Positions 1 through 8,896 of a DNA stretch of 64,000 nt are shown in pieces. This DNA is from Vibrio hannami (GTDB lineage: Bacteria > Pseudomonadota > Gammaproteobacteria > Enterobacterales > Vibrionaceae). Under the pieces are notes generated by a model. The model worked only from the letters and a program-made list of their open reading frames with translations. It was not told the origin of the DNA and did not search any database. The stretch spans positions 1,054,001 to 1,118,000 of the forward strand of contig NZ_JARQZP010000003.1 in assembly GCF_029589055.1 (NCBI RefSeq). The letters run 5' to 3'. Within the stretch, counting starts at the first letter, position 1, and each line of letters opens with the position of its first letter. Made by a program: the position numbers and the translations under genes.

Positions 1-281
1 AACACTACCGCATGAGTAATACTCGATTGATTCATTAAGGGCTCGATCAGCTCCGTCGCGGCACTAATATCCTCAAACAAAATGGATGCGGTAAGGTTAG
101 GTTGCAAGATTTCCGCGATAGAACGTAGACGGCGCTCTTCGGCAGTTTCCATTCGCTCCAGTTCATAAGCAGAAAGTACGATCGACGTTATCAACACAGA
201 AATGCCTGATACCAGCATCAATAAGGTGACTAACTTAACGTATATTGATTTACTAAGTGGAATGCTGCTAAACCCGGTCAT
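1..281 (-). CDS. CHASE8-type membrane sensor protein, N-terminal part (cut by window edge)
   Basis: Only the first 93 codons are present; the gene runs off the left edge. The translation starts MTGFSSIPLSKSIYVKL, has one membrane segment at about residues 10-35, and then a periplasmic stretch with the pattern ILQPNLTASILFED followed by an 'AATELIEPL' helix, which resembles the CHASE8 sensor fold of YfiN/DgcN-type proteins. Its ATG overlaps the stop of the YfiR-family gene by 4 bases (ATGA), so the two are translationally coupled. In known YfiBNR systems YfiR is the periplasmic inhibitor of a CHASE8-HAMP-GGDEF diguanylate cyclase. By inference this gene is the partner enzyme, but the output domain (GGDEF, EAL or histidine kinase) lies outside the window and cannot be stated. 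Confidence 0.75.
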   Translation of the reverse strand, partial: MTGFSSIPLSKSIYVKLVTLLMLVSGISVLITSIVLSAYELERMETAEERRLRSIAEILQPNLTASILFEDISAATELIEPLMNQSSITHAVV

Positions 282-802
282 TTTGTATCCTCGACAACGC
301 GCCCTAGCCTTAGTACTTTGGAGCTTAGTTTTATTCCGGCTTGTTTTAGGTTTTGCGGGCTCACTTCAAATCTGATTTTTCCTCCGGTAATAAAGAAAGA
401 AAGGTGCCCCCCCATATCAATAAAGTTTTTTTCTTCTCCGATAAGCATACCGGTATGACTTTCCAAAATATTATTTATACTTGTGAATGGCTGTTTATTG
501 CTGATGTAAAGAGAGTGACAATCCGGGTCTGGTTTTGAGATAAGTTTCAAAACCACAGGCCGGTTTTTGATACTTCTTGTGCTAAGAGCCTGATTCGCGA
601 TACCAATAAACTCAGCATCATTGCTGCAAATACGATATGTTTTTTCTATTGCTGGCTCGAACCACCAGCCCTCACTGAATCGAGCAAAATTGTATATAAA
701 GCCTGCTTTTAAGGCGTACTCTCTTCCATTTGCCGTGGCCTCCCCTACGGCAAAGCAGGACAAAATAATCAACATTAAACTTCTAGCACGCAGTAACCCC
801 AT
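278..802 (-). CDS. YfiR family (DUF4154) periplasmic protein
   Basis: A 174-residue protein with a signal peptide (residues 1-24, cleavage near ATA-NG) followed by a full DUF4154/YfiR domain: the start pattern YALKAGFIYNFARF, a central region with Cys in 'RICSND' and 'DPDCHS', and the closing 'RFEVSPQNLKQAGIKLSSKVLRL'-type segment. YfiR proteins bind and restrain a membrane diguanylate cyclase in the periplasm. The gene sits 12 bases after a TonB-dependent receptor and overlaps the next, CHASE8-type gene by 4 bases, so all three are probably one transcript. The family is clear from sequence; the exact partner and signal are inferred from gene order. Confidence 0.85.
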   Translation of the reverse strand: MGLLRARSLMLIILSCFAVGEATANGREYALKAGFIYNFARFSEGWWFEPAIEKTYRICSNDAEFIGIANQALSTRSIKNRPVVLKLISKPDPDCHSLYISNKQPFTSINNILESHTGMLIGEEKNFIDMGGHLSFFITGGKIRFEVSPQNLKQAGIKLSSKVLRLGRVVEDTK

Positions 803-814
803 CGAGTAGCTTCC

Positions 815-2866
815 TTAAAAGTCAATATTAATTCGCGCTGTTATAGATGGTTCAATATATGAGGGTACCTCGTACGCTTCCTGCTCATTGGAATATTCAA
901 CCTTGTCGCCATAAAACAAGTTGTTCCCCGTAATTGACAGTAATAAGTTAGGGTCTATTTGCCAGCTCCAGCTAACATCAATCGCGGTAAAGTCATTCGT
1001 ACCGTATGCCTCACCTCTCTCGTGACGAACAATTGAATAAAGTGAATGATGACTATTTACTGACCATATCGCTTTAGCCAACCAATGTTGTAGCTCTGAA
1101 TCAAAACCAACCGCGCTCCGAAGTTGGGATCCAAGTTCATATTCATAATTGGTATAACTATAACTAAACTCCGTTTTTAGGTTTTCTGTCGCTTGCCAGG
1201 CTATCAATAACTCGCCACCATAGGTGTTTAGTTCTATGCCAGAAACGAACGAATAGTTAATAGTTGAAGAAGATAATAATCCTGGTAGAAAATTAGTACC
1301 GAACAACAGGTCTGACTGATACGCGCCTAAAAGCTGTTCTACAGTATGAGGCCCGAGTTCGGTATCTATAGCAGGTACATCTCTTGATTTGGTGTAAAAG
1401 CCAGATAAATCTAGGCTAAACGAATGATCTATAAAACGATAACCAAACTCTTGTGAAACCGACTTTTCCGCGTCGATGTCTTCGTTCCCTCTCAGCACAC
1501 TCTTTATCTGAGTGTCTAACCCCGGGATGATGTAAGACGCTTTCGCACTCTTGGTCAAAAGCTCAAAATCATATTCCGCCAATGATGGGATTCGAACTCC
1601 CTGAGATACTGAGGTCCAAAAGGTATGTTGAATATCGGGCATCCAAACCATCTTGAGCATAGGCTGGTGCTCCCAGCCAGTAATACTATTGTGCTCTGAC
1701 TTGTTTCCAATAGTGAGGTTTAATGTTTGCGGTATTAGCTCGTATTCAGCCTGCAGAAATGCACCATAATGCTCAAGGGCATCGACATTATTAATTTGGG
1801 ACACATACGCGGTATCCTCAATAGCGAGATCGATATATTGATAGTTCAATCCCATATCAAATCGCAGTTGATTGATTTCGGTATTAAGCTGGTAATCAGC
1901 ATCGAATTGCTTCTGATTTTCTTCAAAAAATATAGATTTGCTGTCTACGAAAGAATAGGAGAATTGAAATGCCTGAGTTGTTCTCGAATCTAGTGAATGT
2001 TCAATTTTGCCACTAAAAAAAGAGTCCTTACGATCGGTTTCAATGTCAGTATGATGATTTACAAAAGTGGCTAATTCTGGCACCTCAAGCATACCTGAAG
2101 GCTTAGTTTCCTGATAACCAGCTTGGAACAACATGAAAAGGCGTTCAGAAAGATTTAAATCAAGCCTTCCTCCTATCCCATAAACACTCGAACTGTCATT
2201 TGCTTTCGACCCAAACTCCGTTCTATCCGACGCATTGTGCTCCCTGCTTACCGCATGCACACGATATGACCCAGATTTATCTAGTGCTTTACCATAACTC
2301 ACTCCCACATTATGGTTGATTTGGTCACCTAGGCTCCCCTGAACCGTCAGCCCTCTTGTGTCCTCAGTGTGCTTTGTGATGATATTAATCACACCGTTTG
2401 TTGCGTTACTTCCCCATAATAACGCCCCTTGCCCACGTACAACTTCTATTCGCTCTATATCATATAGAGGAATATCAAGTGCTTCCCAATTTACCCCGAC
2501 ATGAACAACATCATATACGCTGCGACCATCGACCATCACGAGAAGCTTACTTGAGTATCGGCTTGCCACTGCTCGAGATGTGATAGCCCATAAGTTTTTG
2601 TCTATCTTTCTAGCTTGAATCCCAGGCACTAGAGTCAGTGCCTGTGGAATAGAGCTGACACCTGAACGTCGGATTTCTTCTCCCGACAACACATAGACGG
2701 ATGCGGCGGTCTCATTTGCTGATTGTAATCTTTTCATGACCGAAGATAACTGAACGTCTGACGCCATCAACGAATCTAGGTCCAGCAGAGAGTCCCCTAC
2801 ATCACTGGCTAAAACCGCATATGGCAGTAATAGACTGCTCAACACAGTCATTCTATATAATCTCAT
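815..2866 (-). CDS. TonB-dependent outer-membrane receptor
   Basis: A 683-residue protein with a signal peptide (cleavage near residue 20, VLA-SD), a plug domain at about residues 45-165 (motifs 'ASVYVLSGEEIRRSG', 'VVRGQGALLWGSNATNGVINI') and a beta-barrel to the C-terminal phenylalanine (ARINIDF). No strong TonB box is visible before the plug. Such receptors import siderophores, vitamins or other scarce ligands using TonB energy; the substrate cannot be read from the sequence and no Fur-like box is obvious upstream. It leads a probable operon with a YfiR-family protein and a CHASE8 sensor. This suggests a receptor that reports ligand status to c-di-GMP signalling rather than a stand-alone importer. 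Confidence 0.9.
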   Translation of the reverse strand: MRLYRMTVLSSLLLPYAVLASDVGDSLLDLDSLMASDVQLSSVMKRLQSANETAASVYVLSGEEIRRSGVSSIPQALTLVPGIQARKIDKNLWAITSRAVASRYSSKLLVMVDGRSVYDVVHVGVNWEALDIPLYDIERIEVVRGQGALLWGSNATNGVINIITKHTEDTRGLTVQGSLGDQINHNVGVSYGKALDKSGSYRVHAVSREHNASDRTEFGSKANDSSSVYGIGGRLDLNLSERLFMLFQAGYQETKPSGMLEVPELATFVNHHTDIETDRKDSFFSGKIEHSLDSRTTQAFQFSYSFVDSKSIFFEENQKQFDADYQLNTEINQLRFDMGLNYQYIDLAIEDTAYVSQINNVDALEHYGAFLQAEYELIPQTLNLTIGNKSEHNSITGWEHQPMLKMVWMPDIQHTFWTSVSQGVRIPSLAEYDFELLTKSAKASYIIPGLDTQIKSVLRGNEDIDAEKSVSQEFGYRFIDHSFSLDLSGFYTKSRDVPAIDTELGPHTVEQLLGAYQSDLLFGTNFLPGLLSSSTINYSFVSGIELNTYGGELLIAWQATENLKTEFSYSYTNYEYELGSQLRSAVGFDSELQHWLAKAIWSVNSHHSLYSIVRHERGEAYGTNDFTAIDVSWSWQIDPNLLLSITGNNLFYGDKVEYSNEQEAYEVPSYIEPSITARINIDF

Positions 2867-3128
2867 ATTCCAACACCTATCAAAGCAACGACCTCAAACG
2901 TCAAAGTGATAAATACTAGAACCTCGGAACCGCATACAATTATTCACCATGGTTATATCAAAGAATTGCGAAACAGCTCTAAATTACCCTTACATTCAAT
3001 ACGTTATGCGTATTAACAAAAGAATCAATTGATTTTCAAAAGCTTCTGCCGCAAGCGTAGTGAAACGCGGCAATAAAAAGGTAGAATTCTTCGCTGAACA
3101 CTCTTAACCGACTCCACCGCTAACCACT

Positions 3129-4809
3129 ATGAGCCACGATTCTTGTTTCACACCTTTTAAGCAATCTATTGACAGTATTTCTCTCCCAGAGAAGTTTACT
3201 TTTCCTTTCTATTATCGTCCCCACCCCTTGTGTATTGCTGCAGTGTCCGAACTGCAACACTACCTGGAGACTCAAGATGAGTGGCAACACAATTTTGGAT
3301 TAGAGGGAAATACAGCAGATGCCATCGGTAAAATGTTCGGTGTTCTGGTGGTAAAGAACAGAGAAGGTGAACTTGGTTACTTATCCGCATTTTCAGGAAA
3401 GATGGCAGACAAGAATCTGATACCAGGATTTGTGCCACCTGTGTTTGATATGCTGACTGAAGATAGCTTTTTCTTAATTGAACAAGAAGAGATAAACGCT
3501 ATTAATCGTAGAATTGAAAGACTGGAAGCTAATGAAGAAATAAAACATGCGGAAATTGAGTTAAACAAAGCAAAAACAGAATCTGAAAGAGCCATTACTG
3601 CTCACCGCTTGGCAATGACCGAGAATCGCAAAAAAAGAAAAGGCGCTTCGCAATACACCCGCTCCCGGCATGTCTACTCAGGAGCACTCTGAACTGATAC
3701 AACAACTGAACCAGCAAAGCGTTATCGAAAAGCTACAACTAAGGGATCTGAAAGCCCACTGGGAGCAAGAAATAGCAAAAGCTCAGGAGGTATTTAACCA
3801 TCAGAAGCAACCACTTGATGCTCTGAAAGCGGAACGTAAAACACGTTCAAACAGGCTCCAGAAACAGTTATTCGAAAGTTACCGATTCCTGAATACGTTT
3901 AGCGAAGTAAAAGACCTTCTCGATATATTTAAAGACACCAGTGCAGTAGTACCACCAGCAGGTGCAGGTGAGTGTGCTGCGCCCAAACTACTGCAGTATG
4001 CCTTTATTCACGGCTTAACTCCGGTGTCGATGGCGGAGTTCTGGTGGGGACTTTCGCCAAAATCGGAGATACGACGCCATAAAAACTTCTATCCGTCCTG
4101 TAAAGGAAAGTGCGAACCAATTCTGGGTCATATGCTTGCCGGCATAGAGATGGATGAAAATCCTCTGTTAAAGAATCCGGCTGAAGGCAAAGAACTTGAG
4201 ATCATCTATCAAGATGAGCATATGGTGGTAGTAAACAAGCCCGCTGAATTTCTGTCCGTTCCTGGTAAGAATATTCAAGATTCGGTTTATACTCGTATTA
4301 AGAACATGTTCCCGGAAGCAACAGGTACGCTGGTTGTTCACCGCCTCGATATGTCTACTTCAGGCCTGATCGTTCTGGCTTTGAGTAGCCGGGCGCAAAA
4401 ACAACTTCACAAGCAGTTTATTACCCGGGAAGTACAGAAGCGTTATGTTGCTTTAATTGAGGGGGTTCCTGAGCTGGATAGTGGAGAAATACATCTGCCA
4501 TTGCGCGGTGATCAGGATGATCGCCCAAGGCAACTCGTTTGCTTCAAACACGGTAAACCGGCAGAAACCCGCTGGGAAAAAGTCGAAATAAGAGAGAACC
4601 AGTGTAAAGTTTATCTTTACCCTAAAACCGGCAGAACGCACCAACTTCGGGTGCATTGTGCTCATCAGGATGGATTAAATATGCCAATTGTGGGTGATGA
4701 CCTTTATGGTCAGAGTGAAAAGAGACTGCACTTACACGCTGAGTCTTTGAGCCTTGAGCATCCAATTACAAGGGAACCAATGACGTTCAGAGCAAAAGAG
4801 TCTTTCTGA
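3129..4809 (+). pseudogene. Long RluA-family RNA pseudouridine synthase, one frameshift
   Basis: Two abutting frames form one protein of about 559 residues. The first part (3129 to about 3636) has an N-terminal domain and a charged coiled coil (ERLEANEEIKHAEIELNKAK). The second part carries the pseudouridine synthase domain, with 'IIYQDEHMVVVNKPAEFLSVPG', the catalytic-Asp motif HRLDMSTSG and the closing 'KTGRTHQLRVH'. The break is in a run of seven A at 3630-3636; six A restores the reading RKKEKALRNTPAPGM. The family modifies uridines in rRNA or tRNA; this long form with a coiled-coil extension is common in Vibrio. It is either truly broken or a homopolymer sequencing error. The neighbour rbsR converges with only 7 bases between stops. 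Confidence 0.8.
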
Positions 4810-4816
4810 ACAAGCT

Positions 4817-5827
4817 CTAGAGAACTTTAACGCTGTCCCGGACGACTAAAGTTGGCTCTAAAGGCAATACCTCTAGAGCCTCCCCTTTGTTTTCGATTCT
4901 CTGTAAAAGCGTATCCACAGCCGCTTTACCAAGACGGTACTTAGGCTGATGAATTGTAGTCAGAGGCGGCACCATAAAGCTAGAAATATAAACATCATCA
5001 TAACCAATAATAGAAATATCTTCTGGTACTGAAATTCCGTGTTTATTCGCTGCGTTGATTATGCCCATCGCCATCATGTCGTTACAGGCGAAGATAGCAG
5101 TTGGAAGTCCATCTTTGCCATGTTTTTCAAACAGCTTATTAAACGCATCGACACCGCCATCACACTCAAAGTTCGATTCTACAATCCAATCTTTACGCAA
5201 TTGCAGTTCAGCTTCTTCTAGCGCCTGACAAAAGCCCGCATAACGGATTTGCGCCTGATGACGCTGTAGTGGCCCGGTTATACAACCGATCTCTTTATGC
5301 CCACTCTCGATCAGATGCTTAGCGGCCAGATAACCACCTAACTGGGAGTTGTCTTTAATCTTATCGCTTGGGAAGTGGGTTTCACCCCAATCCATAACAA
5401 CAGTTGGAATATCCGGGTATCGCTCAAATACGTCCAGATATTGGCCTTCCAGGGTGGAACAAAGCAGCAATAAGCCATCAACACGCTTTTCTAACAGTGT
5501 ATTGATGGACGACTTCATCCGCTCCTCATCCCCCTCTGTATTACAAAGTATAAGATTGTAGTTTTGTTGGTAGCATCGCCGCTCTACACCCTTCACCACT
5601 TCACCAAAAAACGGGTTTGTCGAAGTCGTTACAATTAGGCCAATGGTGCGCGTACGGTTCATCTTGAGGCTACGAGCTAACGCAGAAGGGGCATAATTTA
5701 GATCCTTTGCTGCCTTTTGAACTTTTTCAGAGATCTCTTCGCTTACAAATCGGCTCTGGTTAATGACATGGCTTACCGTGGAGGTAGAAACTCCAGCCAG
5801 TTTTGCAATATCTTTCATTGTTGCCAT
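4817..5827 (-). CDS. rbsR: Ribose operon repressor RbsR (LacI family)
   Basis: A 336-residue LacI-family regulator. The N-terminal helix-turn-helix (ATMKDIAKLAGVSTSTVSHV) and hinge helix ('APSALARSLK') are followed by a periplasmic-binding-protein-like sensor domain (about residues 60-330). An AGGA ribosome site 7 bases before the ATG at 5827 supports this start. It is the last gene of the rbsDACBKR order, 43 bases after rbsK. The two perfect palindromes containing ATCGAAACGTTTCGAT upstream of rbsD match what a LacI-family protein with this recognition helix would bind. By family knowledge RbsR represses the operon until ribose or a derivative binds. Confidence 0.93.
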   Translation of the reverse strand: MATMKDIAKLAGVSTSTVSHVINQSRFVSEEISEKVQKAAKDLNYAPSALARSLKMNRTRTIGLIVTTSTNPFFGEVVKGVERRCYQQNYNLILCNTEGDEERMKSSINTLLEKRVDGLLLLCSTLEGQYLDVFERYPDIPTVVMDWGETHFPSDKIKDNSQLGGYLAAKHLIESGHKEIGCITGPLQRHQAQIRYAGFCQALEEAELQLRKDWIVESNFECDGGVDAFNKLFEKHGKDGLPTAIFACNDMMAMGIINAANKHGISVPEDISIIGYDDVYISSFMVPPLTTIHQPKYRLGKAAVDTLLQRIENKGEALEVLPLEPTLVVRDSVKVL

Positions 5828-5870
5828 GACATCATCCTGTTATTACTGCTCCGATATATGACGGACTAGA

Positions 5871-6791
5871 TTATTGATTTTTAATAAAACCTTCAACTTC
5901 TTCACGATTGGGAATAGAAGTTTGTGCCCCAAATCTTGTTACTGAGATAGCAGCAGCGGCATGAGCAAAAATTATCGCTTCTTCTAGTGACTTACCATCC
6001 AGTAATCCCGTAACTAATGCACCATTAAAGGTGTCACCCGCCGCCGTCGTATCCGTTGCTTCAACCTTAAATCCAGGAATGATCTTGCCCTCGCCCGCTT
6101 TCAGGCTTAGCCACACACCTTTAGAACCCAACGTGATCATAACAGTAGAAATGCCTTTTGCATGTAGCACATCAGCAGCCAGTTGAGCTGATTTATCATC
6201 AAACACAGTTACTCCGGTCAGTACTTCAGCTTCGGTTTCATTCGGTGTGATGATGTCTACATGATTAAGAAGTTCATCGCCAAGCTCCTTTGCAGGAGCC
6301 GGGTTCAGTACGACTTTTGTGCCTGTTTTTTTGGCTTCAATTGCAGCAAGCTCAACACCTTCCATCGGTGTTTCCAGTTGCATTAATAAGTAATCTGCAT
6401 CCTGAATAGCACTTAAGCAAGGCTTGATTCTGTCAGCGGTTAACTTGCCATTTGCCTCTGCAGAGATACAAATACTATTCTCACCGGAATCAGATACCTG
6501 AATCATGGCGATGCCGGTTGGCGTATTCTCTTCAATAAACACCGCTTCGGTGTTCATTCCCTCGCTAGCAAAACTATCTCGGATTCCTACACCAAAAGCA
6601 TCATCTCCTACGCTGGCGATAAACCCAATGTCAGCACCAAGTCGAACTGCAGCGACGGCCTGATTCGCACCTTTACCGCCTGGAATAACCTGATAGCCGT
6701 TTCCGTGCAGAGTTTCACCCGGACGAGGAAAAGAAGGAACTTTTAATACATGATCAGCATTAACACTGCCTAGAACTACTAGCTTGCTCAT
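5871..6791 (-). CDS. rbsK: Ribokinase
   Basis: A 306-residue PfkB-family sugar kinase that phosphorylates ribose to ribose-5-phosphate in the cytoplasm. The N-terminal signature 'GGKGANQAVAAVRLGA' and the C-terminal signature 'DTTAAGDTFNGAL', with the catalytic Asp, are both intact, and the length matches E. coli RbsK (309). It follows rbsB after a 118-base gap that contains a stem-loop and precedes rbsR, so it is the fifth gene of the ribose operon. Nothing is missing. Confidence 0.95.
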   Translation of the reverse strand: MSKLVVLGSVNADHVLKVPSFPRPGETLHGNGYQVIPGGKGANQAVAAVRLGADIGFIASVGDDAFGVGIRDSFASEGMNTEAVFIEENTPTGIAMIQVSDSGENSICISAEANGKLTADRIKPCLSAIQDADYLLMQLETPMEGVELAAIEAKKTGTKVVLNPAPAKELGDELLNHVDIITPNETEAEVLTGVTVFDDKSAQLAADVLHAKGISTVMITLGSKGVWLSLKAGEGKIIPGFKVEATDTTAAGDTFNGALVTGLLDGKSLEEAIIFAHAAAAISVTRFGAQTSIPNREEVEGFIKNQ

Positions 6792-6839
6792 GAGAATAAC
6801 CTACCAAATGAAGATATTAAAAAAGGAATGACGATGATA

Positions 6840-6871
6840 CTTCCCTCCCATTTAGGGAAAAGAGAGGGAAG
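6840..6871 (-). other. Stem-loop between rbsB and rbsK
   Basis: Inverted repeat CTTCCCTC (6840-6847) / GAGGGAAG (6864-6871), an 8-bp stem with a 16-base loop, lying in the 118-base gap after rbsB. There is no strong U-tract, so it may act as a 3'-end stabiliser for the abundant rbsB message or as a partial terminator that lowers rbsK-rbsR expression. The role is inference. Confidence 0.4.
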
Positions 6872-6909
6872 CTGATTTCTATTTCTTAAGTTTTTGTATA
6901 CTTAAATAA

Positions 6910-7788
6910 TTACTTAAGAACCAGTTTCAGAGGTACTGGGATGTAGTTTTCAACCTGCTCGCCTTTAAGAACTTTGTCAGCAGTTTCGATACCTAGCGCA
7001 CCGATCAATTCTGGCTGCTGAGCAACCGTTGCTGCCATATCACCACGCTTAACCGCTGCCACGCCGTCATCCGTTCCATCGAAGCCAACGATCATCACAT
7101 CTTTACCTGATGCCTGTACCGCGCGAAGCGCACCAAGTGCCATTTCATCGTTCTGTGCAAATACTGCCTGTACGTTCGGATTAGCTGCTAACAGGTTCTC
7201 CATTACGTTCAAACCTTTTGTACGGTCGAAGTCAGCTGGCTGACTAGCCAGAATTTCCATGTTTGTGCCTTTAACTGCATTCATGAAACCTTCGCCACGC
7301 TCACGTGCTGCAGATGTACCAGCGATACCTTCAAGCTGAATCACTTTAGCGTCTTTACCCGCAACTTCTGCAATAAAGTTACCTGCCAGTTCACCGCCCA
7401 CTACGTTATCAGAAGCGATGTGAGAAACTACTTCGCCACGTGATGCACCACGGTCCAGAGTCAGTACAGGGATCTTAGTACGATTGACCATGCGGATAGC
7501 GTTAGAAACTGCATCTGAATCCGTAGGGTTAATAAGAATTGCTTTAACGCCGCGCACCGTTAAGTCTTCAACGTTAGAAAGCTCTTTACTTGGATCGTTT
7601 TGAGAATCAAGCACTATCAGCTTATAGCCAAGCTCTTTCGCTTTCTGCTCGGCACCATCTTTCATCGATACAAAAAATGGGTTGTTCAGTGTAGATACCA
7701 CGACCGCAAGAGTGTCTTCTGCATACGCTGTCGCACTCATTGAAGCAGACAGAACAGCAGCGGAGATAAGAGTAGCAATCTTTTTCAT
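6910..7788 (-). CDS. rbsB: D-ribose-binding periplasmic protein
   Basis: A 292-residue periplasmic sugar-binding protein with a clear signal peptide ([19 protein letters not shown], cleavage near AYA-ED). The mature part opens with '[20 protein letters not shown]' and contains '[14 protein letters not shown]'-type and 'GFDGTDDG' motifs typical of ribose-binding proteins. It delivers ribose to RbsAC at the inner membrane and to chemoreceptors in relatives. The length equals the family norm (296 in E. coli). It lies between rbsC and rbsK, flanked on both sides by intercistronic hairpins, which fits the need for higher expression of the binding protein. Confidence 0.95.
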   Translation of the reverse strand: MKKIATLISAAVLSASMSATAYAEDTLAVVVSTLNNPFFVSMKDGAEQKAKELGYKLIVLDSQNDPSKELSNVEDLTVRGVKAILINPTDSDAVSNAIRMVNRTKIPVLTLDRGASRGEVVSHIASDNVVGGELAGNFIAEVAGKDAKVIQLEGIAGTSAARERGEGFMNAVKGTNMEILASQPADFDRTKGLNVMENLLAANPNVQAVFAQNDEMALGALRAVQASGKDVMIVGFDGTDDGVAAVKRGDMAATVAQQPELIGALGIETADKVLKGEQVENYIPVPLKLVLK

Positions 7789-7846
7789 TGTTGTAGTCCT
7801 TTGTTTCTGATGTTTCAGTTTCTTAGTTATAGATAGTTTAGAGTAC

Positions 7847-7863
7847 GGCCAGTTAAACTGGCC
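7847..7863 (-). other. Stem-loop between rbsC and rbsB
   Basis: A 17-base near-perfect palindrome GGCCAGTT-A-AACTGGCC in the 108-base gap between rbsC and rbsB. The short loop and lack of a T-run argue against a simple terminator. It could stabilise the 5' end of a processed rbsB mRNA or block 3'-5' decay of the upstream part. The role is inference. Confidence 0.35.
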
Positions 7864-7896
7864 TGTTATTGTGTATCCAGGTTTCTTATATTCAAG

Positions 7897-8883
7897 TTAC
7901 TTGTTTTTATTATCCACAAGTACCGCCAGAAGAATTACCACTGCTTTCGCAATCATCTGGTAGTACGAAGATACGTCTAGTAGATTCAATGCATTGTTTA
8001 GGAAACCTATGATCAACGCACCGATCAGTGTTCCCATGATTCGGCCACGGCCACCAGCCAGGCTTGTACCACCAAGCACAACGGCGGCAATCGCATCCAG
8101 TTCGTACGCCATACCGGCTGTCGGCTGCGCAGATGAAAGGCGTGACGTTACGATAATCCCCGCTAGTGCAGACAAGGCACCGCAAATGGAGTAAACACCG
8201 ATCTTCACACGATCAACATTGATACCTGATAGTCGAGTCGCTGATTCGTTGCCACCAAGTGCATAAACATAGCGACCAAATCGCGTGTGGTTTAGTACAT
8301 ACCATGCTGCTGCAAAAACAATCACCATAATCCATACAGGAACCGGAATGCCAAGCGTATAACCAGTACCAAACCAGGCAAAAGCATCAGCAGTATCAGT
8401 AAATCCTGTAGAGATTGGTCGACCATCAGTAAATACCATGGTGACACCACGAAGCAGAGTCATGGTAACCAGCGTGGCAATAAATGCCTGAACCTTACCT
8501 TTGGAAATGATAATACCGCTTATCGCCCCAAGGATTGCACCAGCAAGAAGCGATACCGGTACAGCCACGATAACCGGTACTTCCAGCGCGATCATTGCCG
8601 CAGCAAACGCACCACACAAAGCCAGTACCGAGCCAACACTCAGGTCAATGCCTGCGGTTAAAATAACCAGAGTCATACCAACGGCGATAATCGCGTTAAC
8701 CGAAGTCTGTCGTAAAATGTTTAAGATATTGTCGACAGTAAAGAAATTAGGATTTAAGAACGACACAACTGCAATAAGAAACAGTAGTGCAATCAAAGAT
8801 TTTTGTTCAATAAGCCACTCTTTACTAAAAAGTTTTTTATCATGCATTAGCTGTGTGTTACCTATGTTTGTTTTCGTGTTCAT
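7897..8883 (-). CDS. rbsC: Ribose ABC transporter permease
   Basis: A 328-residue inner-membrane protein of the BPD_transp_2 family with about eight to ten hydrophobic segments. Typical permease motifs are 'ILTAGIDLSVGSVLAL' and 'DAIAAVVLGGTSLAGGRG', the latter being the loop that contacts the ATPase. E. coli RbsC has 321 residues; the slightly longer N-terminus (MNTKTNIGNTQL) may be real, or the start may lie at Met13. It forms the ribose channel with RbsA and RbsB and follows rbsA by 13 bases. Confidence 0.95.
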   Translation of the reverse strand: MNTKTNIGNTQLMHDKKLFSKEWLIEQKSLIALLFLIAVVSFLNPNFFTVDNILNILRQTSVNAIIAVGMTLVILTAGIDLSVGSVLALCGAFAAAMIALEVPVIVAVPVSLLAGAILGAISGIIISKGKVQAFIATLVTMTLLRGVTMVFTDGRPISTGFTDTADAFAWFGTGYTLGIPVPVWIMVIVFAAAWYVLNHTRFGRYVYALGGNESATRLSGINVDRVKIGVYSICGALSALAGIIVTSRLSSAQPTAGMAYELDAIAAVVLGGTSLAGGRGRIMGTLIGALIIGFLNNALNLLDVSSYYQMIAKAVVILLAVLVDNKNK

Positions 8884-8896
8884 GCCGCTTCCTCAC

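Noticed and set aside
2867..3128. Fur box or riboswitch upstream of the TonB receptor
   Set aside because: No GATAAT-type hexamer triplet or conserved riboswitch core is visible in this stretch.
3627..3645. Programmed ribosomal frameshift in the A7 run of the pseudouridine synthase gene
   Set aside because: The shift needed is +1, not the -1 slip expected at A-rich slippery heptamers. The same kind of one-base break appears in a dozen unrelated genes, and six A gives a continuous conserved protein.
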